34,480 nt of DNA from Vicinamibacteria bacterium (GCA_025923995.1 JAICEW010000024.1:1-34480), one strand, 5' to 3'. Positions 20,616-28,237 are shown, counted from the first letter of the stretch. The notes: generated by a model not told the origin, from the sequence alone. Numbers and translations are program-made.

Positions 20616-21901
20616 GCGCCTCCCAGCGGCCGTCCGGGCGCGACGTACGTGAGCCCGTCCGCGGCCGCGAGCGCCGCCAGCTCCCACGTCTGGTCGATCA
20701 CGAGCGGGCGGCGCATGCGGCGGCGGATCTCGTCGGCGCCCAGCGCCCGGTACTCCGGCCAGGCGGTGGCGAGCACCGCCACGTCCGCGCCGTCGAGGGC
20801 TTCGGCCGCGCTGCCCGCGCGCTCCACCTGCGGGGGGAGCTCGGGAGAGTCGGTGGGCACCGCCGGGTCGTGCGCGCGCACGGACACCGAGCGCTCCACG
20901 AGCCAGCGGCACAGCTGGAGGGCGCTCGAGCGGCGGAGGGTGCTGGTGCCGGGCTTGTACGCGAGCCCGAGGACGGCGGCGACCGGCGCGGTCACCCCCA
21001 GAAGCGCGTGCGCCACCTGCCGGCGCACCCAGCCCTCGTGCTGCGCGTTGCTGGCCAGCACGCCGTCCACCAGCGGCGTGCCGACGGAGCGGGTGCGCCC
21101 GAGGGCGGACAGGTAGCGCAGGTCGCGCGCCAGCGTGCCGCCGGCCAGCGGCCCGCCGGGGGCCAGGTACGGGCGGGCGCCGATGCGCGCGTCGCTCTTG
21201 AGGCCCCGCTCGACCGCCTTCACGTCCGCGCCGACCGACTCGCACACCCGGGCCAGCTCGTTCACGAATGTGACCGTCGTCGCCAGCAGCGCGTTCAGCG
21301 CGTGCTTGGTCATCTCCGCGGACTCGAGCGACATCCACTCGATCGGCCAGCGCATCGCCGTGAGCAGCGGCTCGAGGCGGGCCCGGTCCGCGTCCTGCTC
21401 CAGCCCGATCACCACGCGGTCCGGTCGCGCGAAGCATTCCAGCGCCCGGCCCAGGCGCAGGTTCTCCGGCAGGCTGGCGAAGGCCAGCCCGCGCCCGCTC
21501 CAGTCCGCGGCCAGCGCGCGCGTGAAGCCGACGGGCACCTGGGACGAGACCAGCACGAGCGTGCCCGGCCTGAGCCACGGCCCGAGCGACTCCAGCTGGG
21601 CGCGCACCGCCGCGACGTCGGCCTGGTCCTGGTCGTCGACCGGCGTGTCGAAGGCGATCCAGAGCGCCTCCGCATCCGCCAGCGCGGCCCGGGGGTCGGT
21701 GGTGAAGGTGAGGCGCCCCGCCGCCAGCCCGTCCGCGATCTGCGCGTCCAGGCCCGGCTCGGAGATGGGCGCGCGTCCCTGGCGCAGCCCCGTGACGACG
21801 CCTCCGTCCGCGTCGAGGCCGATCACGTCGTGCCCGGCGGCGGCGGCGCCGGCGGCCGTCACGCATCCGAGGTGCCACAGGCCGCAGACGGCGATCCTCA
21901 C
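20612..21901 (-). CDS. UDP-glucose/GDP-mannose dehydrogenase homologue lacking the catalytic cysteine
   Basis: A 429-residue member of the nucleotide-sugar 6-dehydrogenase family. Recognisable parts are the N-terminal Rossmann GLWHLGCVTAAG, SSQVPVGFT, the PENLRLGRALECF substrate loop and the EMTKHALNALLATTV helix with the conserved lysine. VLGLAYKPGTSTLRRSSAL opens the C-terminal UDP-binding domain. The active-site motif normally GG(S/G)C(L/F)PKD reads AGGTLARD: the cysteine that forms the thiohemiacetal is T256. PKD has become ARD, and KPGTDDxRESP has become KPGTSTLRRSS. The full four-electron oxidation to an acid is therefore doubtful. It may do a single oxidation, an epimerisation, or bind sugar without catalysis. 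It starts with GTG overlapping the epimerase stop. Confidence 0.82.
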   Translation of the reverse strand: MRIAVCGLWHLGCVTAAGAAAAGHDVIGLDADGGVVTGLRQGRAPISEPGLDAQIADGLAAGRLTFTTDPRAALADAEALWIAFDTPVDDQDQADVAAVRAQLESLGPWLRPGTLVLVSSQVPVGFTRALAADWSGRGLAFASLPENLRLGRALECFARPDRVVIGLEQDADRARLEPLLTAMRWPIEWMSLESAEMTKHALNALLATTVTFVNELARVCESVGADVKAVERGLKSDARIGARPYLAPGGPLAGGTLARDLRYLSALGRTRSVGTPLVDGVLASNAQHEGWVRRQVAHALLGVTAPVAAVLGLAYKPGTSTLRRSSALQLCRWLVERSVSVRAHDPAVPTDSPELPPQVERAGSAAEALDGADVAVLATAWPEYRALGADEIRRRMRRPLVIDQTWELAALAAADGLTYVAPGRPLGGA

Positions 21902-22857
21902 GCGGCGCCGCGCTCCAGCACCCAGGGATGGGCGCGAAGGTAGTCCACCGTGCGCAGCACGCTCTCGCGGATGGAGAGCTGCGGCCGCCAGCCCAGGGCC
22001 CGGATGCGCGCCGTGTCGAGGAAGATGAAGGGGCTGTCGCCCACCCATCCGCGCGCGCCGCCCGTGTAGGCGCGCTCCGGCCTCACCCCCAGCCGCTCGC
22101 AGATCCAGCCCAGCGAGTCGTCCACCGTGCAGAACTCGTCGGTGCCCAGGTTGTACACGCTCGCGCCCCCGCTCGAGCGCGACCAGGCGGCGAACATGGC
22201 GTCGATGCAGTCGTGCACGTAGAGGTAGGACTTGCGCTGGCGACCGTCTCCCAGCACCTCGATGCGCGTGGGGTCGCGCGCGATCTTCCTGAGGAAGTCG
22301 AACACGTGGCCATGCGAGTATCGCTCGCCCAGCACCGACACGAAGCGGAAGATGCAGGCCTCGAAGCCGAAGCCCTCGCAGTACGCGCTGATGAGCGCCT
22401 CTCCCGCCAGCTTGGAGGCTCCGTACAGGCTGGTCTGCACCGGGAACGGAGCCGTCTCGGGAGTGGGGAACACCGTCGGCTCGCCGTAGATGGAGCCGGT
22501 CGACGAGAACGCGATGCGGCGCACGCCGCGGGCCCGCATGGCCTCCAGCACGCGGAAGGTGCCGATCGTGTTCTGCTCCAGGTCGCGCTGCGGATGTTCC
22601 AGGCCGAAGCGCACGTCGGCGTTCGCCGCCAGGTGGAACACCGCGTCCTGGCCTTCCATGGCCGCGTGGAGCGCGGTCTCGTCGAGCAGGTCGCCCACGA
22701 CCAGCCGGAAGGCGCCGTGCGCGAGCGCTCCCGCGAGGAACTCGCGCCGGCCGGTCGACAGGTTGTCGTAGCCGGTCACGGTGTGTCCGTCCGCCAGCAG
22801 CCGATCCGCCAGGTGGCTGCCGATGAACCCCGCCGCGCCGGTGACGAGCGCCCTCAG
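21898..22857 (-). CDS. NAD-dependent epimerase/dehydratase (extended SDR), apparent CTG start
   Basis: An extended SDR of 319 residues if started at the CTG at 22857, giving LRALVTGAAGFIGSHL, the expected N-terminal NAD-binding motif. The first ATG/GTG/TTG in frame is a GTG at 22779, which would delete that motif. Other hallmarks are FHLAANADVR, FSSTGSIYGE and the catalytic LYGASK. Typical functions are C4 epimerisation or 4,6-dehydration of nucleotide sugars; dehydratase-type acidic residues are not evident, so epimerase is likelier. It lies 7 bases after the methyltransferase stop. A weak GAGGG sits 4 bases before the CTG. Confidence 0.82.
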   Translation of the reverse strand: MRALVTGAAGFIGSHLADRLLADGHTVTGYDNLSTGRREFLAGALAHGAFRLVVGDLLDETALHAAMEGQDAVFHLAANADVRFGLEHPQRDLEQNTIGTFRVLEAMRARGVRRIAFSSTGSIYGEPTVFPTPETAPFPVQTSLYGASKLAGEALISAYCEGFGFEACIFRFVSVLGERYSHGHVFDFLRKIARDPTRIEVLGDGRQRKSYLYVHDCIDAMFAAWSRSSGGASVYNLGTDEFCTVDDSLGWICERLGVRPERAYTGGARGWVGDSPFIFLDTARIRALGWRPQLSIRESVLRTVDYLRAHPWVLERGAA

Positions 22858-22864
22858 GACGCCC

Positions 22865-23722
22865 TCATGCCGCGCGCGGCCGGCGGGCCACCGCCAGCAG
22901 GTTCTCGCGCAGGGGGAAGCGCACGACGAGATCCCCGAACGCGCGCCGCGCGAGCCGGAACAGCGGCGCCAGGCGCTGGAAGAGGGTCCCGCAGGTCGTG
23001 CTGTGCGTCATGCCGGTCAGGTTCTTGTGGCGGTCGAAGGGCACGATCTCGACCACCTCCAGCCCCGCCTGGCCCAGCGCCCGGCCCATGGTCTCGCGCG
23101 AGTAGTAGTAGAGGTGCTCGAGCGGCTTCACCTGCAGCGCGCGGGCGGCCCAGCGTCCGATGTCGGGCGTGGAGACCAGCACCACGCCGCCCGGCCGCAG
23201 CAGCGAGGCCACGCGTCGCAGCGCGTCCTGCGGGTCGGGGAGGTGCTCGATCACGTCGCCCATCAGGATCCCGTCGAAGCTCGCGGCCGGGAACGGCGCG
23301 TCCTCCAGCGTGCCGGTGACGACGTCGAGGCGGCGCACGTCGCGGCAGTGGCGCGCGGCGTCCGCGTTGAGCTCGATGCCGCGGCCGCGCCACCCGCGCT
23401 CGCGGGCCAGCTCCAGGCAGGTGCCCACGTTGGGCCCCACGTCCAGCAGGTCGCCCGGCGCGCCCAGCAGGGCCTCCGCGCGCGCGAGCACCTCCGCGAA
23501 GGACCGCCGGTCGGCGGCCTCCGCGTCCAGGTAGTACTGGATGCGGGAGGACTCGTTGCCGTTGTAGTGCTCCGTGATCCGCTCCAGCGGGACGCGCGGG
23601 TTCACGTACACCAGGCCGCAGGCGTCGCAGGCGACGACCGTGAAGCCCTGCCTGCGCGTGAAGGGCCGCGAGGTGGTGGTCCCGCACAGGTTGCAGGGGA
23701 CCGAGGTGAGGCCTTCGGCCAT
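22865..23722 (-). CDS. Class I SAM-dependent methyltransferase with N-terminal zinc-binding motif
   Basis: A 285-residue protein. Two CxxCG pairs (PCNLCG near residue 10 and CDACG near residue 33) form a probable zinc ribbon. A Methyltransf_23-type domain follows: SAM-binding LLDVGPNVGTCLELA, acidic motif GIELN, FDGILMGDVIEHL and LRPGGVVLVSTPD. This architecture is common among sugar O- or C-methyltransferases in cell-surface polysaccharide clusters. The ATG at 23722 follows the glycosyltransferase stop by 3 bases. It probably methylates a sugar of the glycan made by this operon; the target position is unknown. Confidence 0.87.
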   Translation of the reverse strand: MAEGLTSVPCNLCGTTTSRPFTRRQGFTVVACDACGLVYVNPRVPLERITEHYNGNESSRIQYYLDAEAADRRSFAEVLARAEALLGAPGDLLDVGPNVGTCLELARERGWRGRGIELNADAARHCRDVRRLDVVTGTLEDAPFPAASFDGILMGDVIEHLPDPQDALRRVASLLRPGGVVLVSTPDIGRWAARALQVKPLEHLYYYSRETMGRALGQAGLEVVEIVPFDRHKNLTGMTHSTTCGTLFQRLAPLFRLARRAFGDLVVRFPLRENLLAVARRPRAA

Positions 23723-23725
23723 CCC

Positions 23726-24469
23726 CTAGGCGGGCCTCTCGGCCGCGAGCGGGGACTGCGCCGGCTCGGTGTAGCGGCCGAAGCGCACGCGCAGCACGTC
23801 CATCAGGTTGCTCCAGTTCCCGGACACGAGATCGAGCCGGCTGTCGCCGTCGTCCCGCCAGCGCACCCCCACCTCGTCCACGCGGTAGCCGAAGCGCTTG
23901 GCCAGGAACAGCACCTCGACGTCGAACATGTAACCGTCCAGCTTCTGGCAACGGAACAGGCGCTGCGCCGCCTCGCCCCGGAAGAACTTGAAGCCGCACT
24001 GGGTGTCGCGCACGTGCCGCAGGCCCAGCGACCACAGCAGGGCGGCGAAGCCGCGCGAGCCCAGGCGGCGGTGGAGCGGCTGGCTCACCTCGATGCGCGA
24101 CTCGGCCATGCCCCGGGAGCCGATGACGACGTCGTAGCCTGCCTGGAAGCGCGGCAGCAGCCTCTCCATCTCCTCGATCGGCGTCTTGTCGTCCGCGTCC
24201 GCGAACCCGACGATGCGTCCCCGCGCGCGCAGGATGCCCTCGCGGACCCCGCAGCCCTTGCCGCGGCGGTCCGGGCTCCCGATCACGGTGACACGGGGAT
24301 CGCCCGCGGCCGCCTCGGACGCACGCTCGCGCGTGCCGTCGTTGCCGTCGGCGACGACGATGATCTCGTGGTCGGGATGGCGGCTCCGCAGGTGCCGCAT
24401 CGCCGCCTGCAGCGTGCCGGCGATGCGAGCCGCCTCGTTGTAGGCGGGGATGACGAGGCTCAGGCCCAT
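23726..24469 (-). CDS. Family 2 glycosyltransferase, ALG5/DPM1-like (polyprenyl-phosphate sugar synthase)
   Basis: A 247-residue GT-A fold enzyme without membrane helices. It opens LSLVIPAYNEAARI and has the nucleotide-binding VADGNDGT, the metal motif region GFADADDKTP, GKGCGVREGI and DTQCGFKFFRGEAAQ. The last is characteristic of the dolichyl-phosphate glucosyltransferase (ALG5) group. Such enzymes load a sugar from a nucleotide donor onto polyprenyl phosphate. The next gene upstream encodes a multispan membrane protein that could be the lipid-sugar-dependent transferase. Whether the donor is GDP-heptose is open. ATG at 24469. Confidence 0.88.
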   Translation of the reverse strand: MGLSLVIPAYNEAARIAGTLQAAMRHLRSRHPDHEIIVVADGNDGTRERASEAAAGDPRVTVIGSPDRRGKGCGVREGILRARGRIVGFADADDKTPIEEMERLLPRFQAGYDVVIGSRGMAESRIEVSQPLHRRLGSRGFAALLWSLGLRHVRDTQCGFKFFRGEAAQRLFRCQKLDGYMFDVEVLFLAKRFGYRVDEVGVRWRDDGDSRLDLVSGNWSNLMDVLRVRFGRYTEPAQSPLAAERPA

Positions 24470-24500
24470 CGCGGGAAGCTATCGCGCCGGCGCTCGTGCG

Positions 24501-26165
24501 TCAAGGAGAATGAGCGATCTCGCGCCCCGGCGGGCGGGCGTAGAGCCGCACCTCCTCGGGCACGTGGTACGTCCCCACCAGCTCCAGCTCGCGGTCGCCG
24601 TGGTCGCGCAGCCGCCGATGCCAGTCGCGCAGCGTCCGGTCGAAGGGGAGGGACAGCACCTCCCTGGGATCGGGCTCCGTGACGAGGAGGAAGTGGCTGC
24701 TGGCCAGCGCGCGCCGCACCAGGTCGTCGGTCAGGCCGAGGACGCCGTTGCCCAGCGGCTGCTGGACGTCCAGCAGGACGTGCTGCCTCTCGTAGGCCGA
24801 CACGCGGACGGCCGGCAGGTAGTCTCGTTGCCGGTCCCCCAGCAGGTAGGGTGCGCGCCAGCCGCGCGCGCGGCTGACCGAGACGATTGCGTCGTGCAGG
24901 CGGAGCACCTCCTGGCGGATCTCGACCGGCCACACGAACTGTTGCGGCGGCCGCAGGAGCCGGCGCACGTGCCAGGCGCCGGCCACCGCGAGCGCGATCA
25001 CGCCCACGACCGCCGCCAGCCTCGGCGGGGCCCGCTCGCCGAGCTCCGCGGCGGAGAGCACGACCAGCCACAGGAGGGCCGGCACCGCGATGCCCGCCAC
25101 CACCGGTGACTTGGCCAGGTCGAGCGTGAGGACCACGACGGGGACGACGGCGCACAGGGCGGCGAACACGTACCGGTCGCGCCGCACCCGCGCGTCCCCC
25201 CTCGCCCCCGGCTCCGCCCGCCGGCCCAACCGAAGCGCGAGCAGGGCGAGCGCCGCCAGCGCCAGCAGGAACGGCCCGGCATGATCGGCCAGCACCGACC
25301 GCGGGTAGTAGGCCAGGTTGTCGAGCAGGGTGCGGACGCCCACCCCCTCGGCCCGCACGAACTTCTCGCCGCTCGTGACGTGGCCGACCACGTAGTAGCT
25401 CCACAGGCGCTCCGCGCGCATCGCCAGCATGGGCAGCCCCACCAGCGCCACCACGGCCGCACACCGGACGAGCCCGCCCAGCGTGCGCCGGTCGTCCTCG
25501 CGCGCGGCCGGCTCCCTCGCGCGCCACAGGCGCACGAGGGCCAGGGCGCCGAACGCCAGCAGCACGCCGCCCAGGTAGACGGCCGTGATCGAGCGCGCCA
25601 GCAGCGTGGCCGCGGCCGCGGCTCCGGCCGCGAAGGCCAGCCCGTGGCGCCGGAAGACGTCGGACCACACGACGGCCGCCATGAAGGCTCCGTAGAAGCA
25701 CAGCGCGGCGAAGTCGGCGCGGAAGTCGTCGAGACCTCCCGCCCAGTAGAACGGCGCCGCGGCGGCCCACACCAGCGCCAGCGCCAGCGCCGCCGCCGGC
25801 CAGCCGCCCAGGCGGCGCGCGCCCGCCACCAGCGCGAGCTGGAGCGCGGCGAACGCCAGCCAGTTGACGGCCAGGGCGGCCAGCCGCGACGGCCCCTTGA
25901 GGGCGAAGATGGGCAGGGGCATCAGGTGCAGGATGGTGCTGGTGGGCGGGGCCTTCCGGAGCGCTTCCGCGAGCGCGGGCAGGGTTCCTTCGCGTCGCGC
26001 CGCCTCGTACGTCGTGTACGCGCCGTGGAGGCTCTCCGTCTGGTCGTAGTGGGCGGCGTGGAACCAGGAGACGTCGCGCCGCACGTGCGCGGCGAACAAG
26101 GACCAGTGACCCCAGAGGAGCGCGACCAGCCCGCACCAGATCAGCCGATCGCGGAGCCGCTGCAC
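24501..26165 (-). CDS. Multispanning membrane protein, possible GT-C (GT39-like) glycosyltransferase
   Basis: About 554 residues from the GTG at 26165; another GTG at 26174 adds three. Around ten hydrophobic helices occupy residues 5-400, for example LIWCGLVALLWGHW, AALAVNWLAFAALQL and FLLALAALALLALRL. A soluble C-terminal domain of about 130 residues ends PPGREIAHSP. A large loop after the first helix carries acidic residues (RRDVSW, YDQTESLHG), as GT-C enzymes do, but no diagnostic motif is clear. Pairing with an ALG5-like GT2 supports a lipid-sugar-dependent transferase; this is inference. It is the first gene of the glycan operon. A predicted promoter would start transcription at the 26165 GTG itself, favouring that start and a leaderless message. 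Confidence 0.7.
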   Translation of the reverse strand: MQRLRDRLIWCGLVALLWGHWSLFAAHVRRDVSWFHAAHYDQTESLHGAYTTYEAARREGTLPALAEALRKAPPTSTILHLMPLPIFALKGPSRLAALAVNWLAFAALQLALVAGARRLGGWPAAALALALVWAAAAPFYWAGGLDDFRADFAALCFYGAFMAAVVWSDVFRRHGLAFAAGAAAAATLLARSITAVYLGGVLLAFGALALVRLWRAREPAAREDDRRTLGGLVRCAAVVALVGLPMLAMRAERLWSYYVVGHVTSGEKFVRAEGVGVRTLLDNLAYYPRSVLADHAGPFLLALAALALLALRLGRRAEPGARGDARVRRDRYVFAALCAVVPVVVLTLDLAKSPVVAGIAVPALLWLVVLSAAELGERAPPRLAAVVGVIALAVAGAWHVRRLLRPPQQFVWPVEIRQEVLRLHDAIVSVSRARGWRAPYLLGDRQRDYLPAVRVSAYERQHVLLDVQQPLGNGVLGLTDDLVRRALASSHFLLVTEPDPREVLSLPFDRTLRDWHRRLRDHGDRELELVGTYHVPEEVRLYARPPGREIAHSP

Positions 26166-26172
26166 CGGCGTC

Positions 26173-26201
26173 ACGCTAGCCGCGCGCCGCGCAGCGGTCA
26201 A
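26173..26201 (-). promoter_or_regulatory. Candidate promoter of the glycan operon, leaderless
   Basis: Reading the minus strand, TTGACC (26201-26196), 17 bp, TAGCGT (26178-26173), then 7 bases to the G of the GTG at 26165. A transcript starting there would have no leader, which agrees with the absence of a Shine-Dalgarno sequence. The -10 is a moderate match. Confidence 0.4.
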
Positions 26202-26236
26202 GCGGCTTGACGCGCGCCCCCGAACAGTGGATTGCT
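26197..26236 (+). promoter_or_regulatory. Divergent -35 palindrome and candidate promoter for the APH-family kinase
   Basis: GTCAAG-CGG-CTTGAC (26197-26211) is a perfect 6-bp inverted repeat. Its arms hold the -35 elements of the two diverging promoters. On the plus strand, TTGACG (26207-26212) is followed at 18 bp by ATTGCT (26231-26236), preceded by TG as an extended -10. The -10 match is poor. One regulator binding the palindrome could affect both directions. Confidence 0.35.
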
Positions 26237-26253
26237 GGGGCCAAGGAGACGGC

Positions 26254-27318
26254 ATGATCACTCTCGACGAGGCCCGTCCCGTCCGCGATGGCCTCGACCA
26301 GGACCGCCTGCTGGCGTTCCTCGCCGCCACGCTGCCCGGCGTCACCGGCCCGCTCTCCGTGAAGCAGTTCCCCGGCGGCTACTCGAACCTCACCTACCTG
26401 GTGAGCGCGGGCGACCGGGAGTGGGTGCTGCGGCGTCCGCCGGTGGGCGCGGCCGTGCGCGGCGGCCACGACATGCTGCGCGAGCATCGGCTGCTCTCGC
26501 GGCTGTCCCCCGTGTACCCCAAGGCGCCCCGCCCGGTCGCGGCCTGCGAGGACGTCTCGGTCCTGGGCGCGCCGTTCTACCTGATGGAGCGTGTGCGCGG
26601 CGTGATCCTGCGCCGCACCACGCCGCTCGAGGCCTCGCTCGACCTGCGCGCTCTCTCCCAGGCGCTGGTGGACACGCTGGTCGAGCTGCACGCGGTGGAC
26701 TTCCAGGCCGCGAGCCTCGCGGACCTGGGCCGTCCGGAGGGGTACGCGCAGCGCCAGGTGCGCGGATGGACGGAGCGTTGGCAGGCCTCGCGCGGCGAGG
26801 CGGTGCCGGGCCTCGACGCGACCGCGGCGTGGCTGGCGGAGCAGGCCTGGCCGCCCGCGTCCGCGGCCATCGTGCACAACGACTTCAAGTACGACAACGT
26901 GGTTCTCGATCCCGACGAGCCGTCGCGCATCGTGGCGGTGCTCGATTGGGAGATGGCGACGCTCGGCGATCCGCTGCTCGACCTGGGGACCTCGCTCGCC
27001 TACTGGGTGGATGCGGACGACCCCGAGCGCTGGCGCCGCGGCGCGTTGATCGAGCTCACCGCGCAGCCGGGCTCGCTCTCGCGGGTGCAGGTGGCCGAGC
27101 GATGGAGCTCGCGGCTGGGCCGCCCGCTCGACGCGCTGGTCCCGGCCTACGTCTTCGGCGTGTTCAAGGTGGCGGTGATCGTCCAGCAGATCTACGCCCG
27201 CTACCAGCGCGGGCTGACGACGGATCCCCGCTTCGCGGAGCTGGGCGCGGTGGTGGTGGCCTGCGGAGAGACGGCGCAGGCCGCGATCGAGCGCGGCCGG
27301 ATCGACCGGCTCGGCTGA
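26254..27318 (+). CDS. APH-family phosphotransferase, ACAD10/11-type (candidate 4-hydroxyacyl-CoA kinase)
   Basis: A 354-residue aminoglycoside-phosphotransferase-fold protein. Visible are KQFPGGYSNLTYLV (nucleotide loop), EWVLRRPPVG, EHRLLSRL, APFYLMERVRGVILR, the catalytic loop HNDFKYDNVV (D210, N215) and metal-binding DWEMATLGDP (D231). VLRRPP followed by an ME(R/H)V.G strand is the pattern of the kinase domain fused in human ACAD10/11 and of LvaA-like bacterial enzymes, which phosphorylate 4-hydroxyacyl-CoA. It is not an antibiotic-resistance enzyme by this pattern. AAGGAG at 26243-26248 fixes the ATG at 26254. An ACAD10/11-like dehydrogenase lies at 13974-15167. The gene is apparently a single transcription unit. 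Confidence 0.85.
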   Translation: MITLDEARPVRDGLDQDRLLAFLAATLPGVTGPLSVKQFPGGYSNLTYLVSAGDREWVLRRPPVGAAVRGGHDMLREHRLLSRLSPVYPKAPRPVAACEDVSVLGAPFYLMERVRGVILRRTTPLEASLDLRALSQALVDTLVELHAVDFQAASLADLGRPEGYAQRQVRGWTERWQASRGEAVPGLDATAAWLAEQAWPPASAAIVHNDFKYDNVVLDPDEPSRIVAVLDWEMATLGDPLLDLGTSLAYWVDADDPERWRRGALIELTAQPGSLSRVQVAERWSSRLGRPLDALVPAYVFGVFKVAVIVQQIYARYQRGLTTDPRFAELGAVVVACGETAQAAIERGRIDRLG

Positions 27319-27337
27319 CCGCGGCCCGCGAGGGACG

Positions 27338-27688
27338 TCAGGCCCGGGCGGGTGCCGCCTGGGGCGCGTGCGCGGCGAGCAGCTTGCCCAGCTGGTCCTT
27401 GGGCATGAGGCCCACGCGCTGCTCCACGACCTTGCCGCCCGCGAACACCAGCACGGTCGGGATCGACATCACGCCGTAGCGGCCCGCCACGTCGGCGTTC
27501 TCGTCGACGTTGAGCTTGCCCACCACCGCGCGGCCCTGCAGCTCCGCCGCCACCGCCTCCACGGCCGGAGCCAGCGCGCGACAAGGCCCGCACCACTCCG
27601 CCCAGAAGTCCACCAGGACGGGCAGCTTGGACTGGAGGACGTCCTTTTCCCAGTTGGCGCCCGTGAAGACCTGCACATGCTCGTTCAT
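27338..27688 (-). CDS. trxA: Thioredoxin
   Basis: A 116-residue thioredoxin. The redox motif WAEWCGPC puts the active cysteines at C33 and C36, with buried D27 in VDFWAEW and the cis-proline in MSIPTVLVF. The short Ala/Pro-rich tail (HAPQAAPARA) extends beyond the core. It acts as a cytoplasmic dithiol reductant. It lies 69 bases downstream of a YtxJ-like gene on the same strand, so two small thioredoxin-fold proteins are adjacent. Its stop faces the APH kinase stop across a 19-base gap. Confidence 0.95.
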   Translation of the reverse strand: MNEHVQVFTGANWEKDVLQSKLPVLVDFWAEWCGPCRALAPAVEAVAAELQGRAVVGKLNVDENADVAGRYGVMSIPTVLVFAGGKVVEQRVGLMPKDQLGKLLAAHAPQAAPARA

Positions 27689-27757
27689 CGTCTGTTCACA
27701 CCTCGAAAGGGAAACCCGAACCGTACGGAAGTGACCTTGGCTCCTGGAGCCGGCTCG

Positions 27758-28111
27758 CTAGACCGGCGCGAGACGCTCGCCCACGGCCGCAGCGAAGGAC
27801 TCGCGCGTGATGTCCCAGTTGTCCCGGTCGAAAACGGCGCGCCCGCTGCGGAAGAGGATGAGCTGCGGGGACTCGTGCCGCAGCCCGGTGACCTCGGCCA
27901 CCCGATTGCTCGCGGGACGCGACTCGACGACGCGGATGACGCCCAGCGCCAGGTCGGGATGCGCCTCCAGCACCGGCTGGACCTGGGAGAAGGTCTCCTG
28001 GGTCTTGTGGCAGGTCCCGGCCTTGAACACCACAGCCTGTGGGTTCCCCGCCAGGAAGTCGTCCACCTCCTGCGGGGTGGTCAGGAAACGAATGCGTTCC
28101 TTGAGGGTCAA
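27758..28111 (-). CDS. ytxJ: YtxJ-like monothiol redox protein (DUF2847, bacillithiol-system family)
   Basis: A 117-residue thioredoxin-fold protein with one cysteine, C34, in FKAGTCHKTQE. The conserved C-terminal strands VTGLRHESPQLILFRSGRAV and WDITRESF match the YtxJ/DUF2847 family, whose members occur with bacillithiol metabolism in Firmicutes and some other phyla. It may carry out monothiol exchange on low-molecular-weight thiol-mixed disulfides; the function is not established. The start is TTG at 28111, with GGGGAGG about 10 bases upstream. It precedes trxA on the same strand. Confidence 0.8.
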   Translation of the reverse strand: MTLKERIRFLTTPQEVDDFLAGNPQAVVFKAGTCHKTQETFSQVQPVLEAHPDLALGVIRVVESRPASNRVAEVTGLRHESPQLILFRSGRAVFDRDNWDITRESFAAAVGERLAPV

Positions 28112-28155
28112 CGTGTCTTAGCCTCCCCGGCCAGGGACGGGCCGGAACATCTTCC

Positions 28156-28161
28156 ATTGTA
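28156..28161 (-). promoter_or_regulatory. -10 element for ytxJ-trxA
   Basis: The minus strand reads TACAAT, near consensus, at 28161-28156. Transcription would start near 28149, about 38 bases before the TTG at 28111. No good -35 is visible at the normal distance, so an extended or activator-dependent promoter is possible. Confidence 0.35.
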
Positions 28162-28172
28162 GACCATCGCCT

Positions 28173-28190
28173 CCGCCCCCGACCGGGCGG
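28173..28190. terminator. GC-rich hairpin between nagD stop and ytxJ
   Basis: CCGCCC-CCGACC-GGGCGG is a perfect 6-bp stem with a 6-base loop, 48 bases after the NagD stop in the direction of transcription. No T-run follows on the minus strand. It may terminate or attenuate the aconitase operon, or lie in the upstream region of the ytxJ promoter. Confidence 0.25.
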
Positions 28191-28237
28191 GCGAAAGGAC
28201 GGTGTCGCTGGCCCGCAAGCCAAGCAAAATCAGTCGG

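Noticed and set aside
26254-27318. Aminoglycoside resistance phosphotransferase
   Set aside because: The APH fold is present, but the VLRRPP and ME(R/H)V.G pattern is that of ACAD10/11-type acyl-CoA kinases, and there is no resistance context.
27739-27751. Hairpin GGCTCC-T-GGAGCC between ytxJ and trxA as a terminator
   Set aside because: The loop is too short for the full stem, there is no T-tract, and the two genes run in the same direction.
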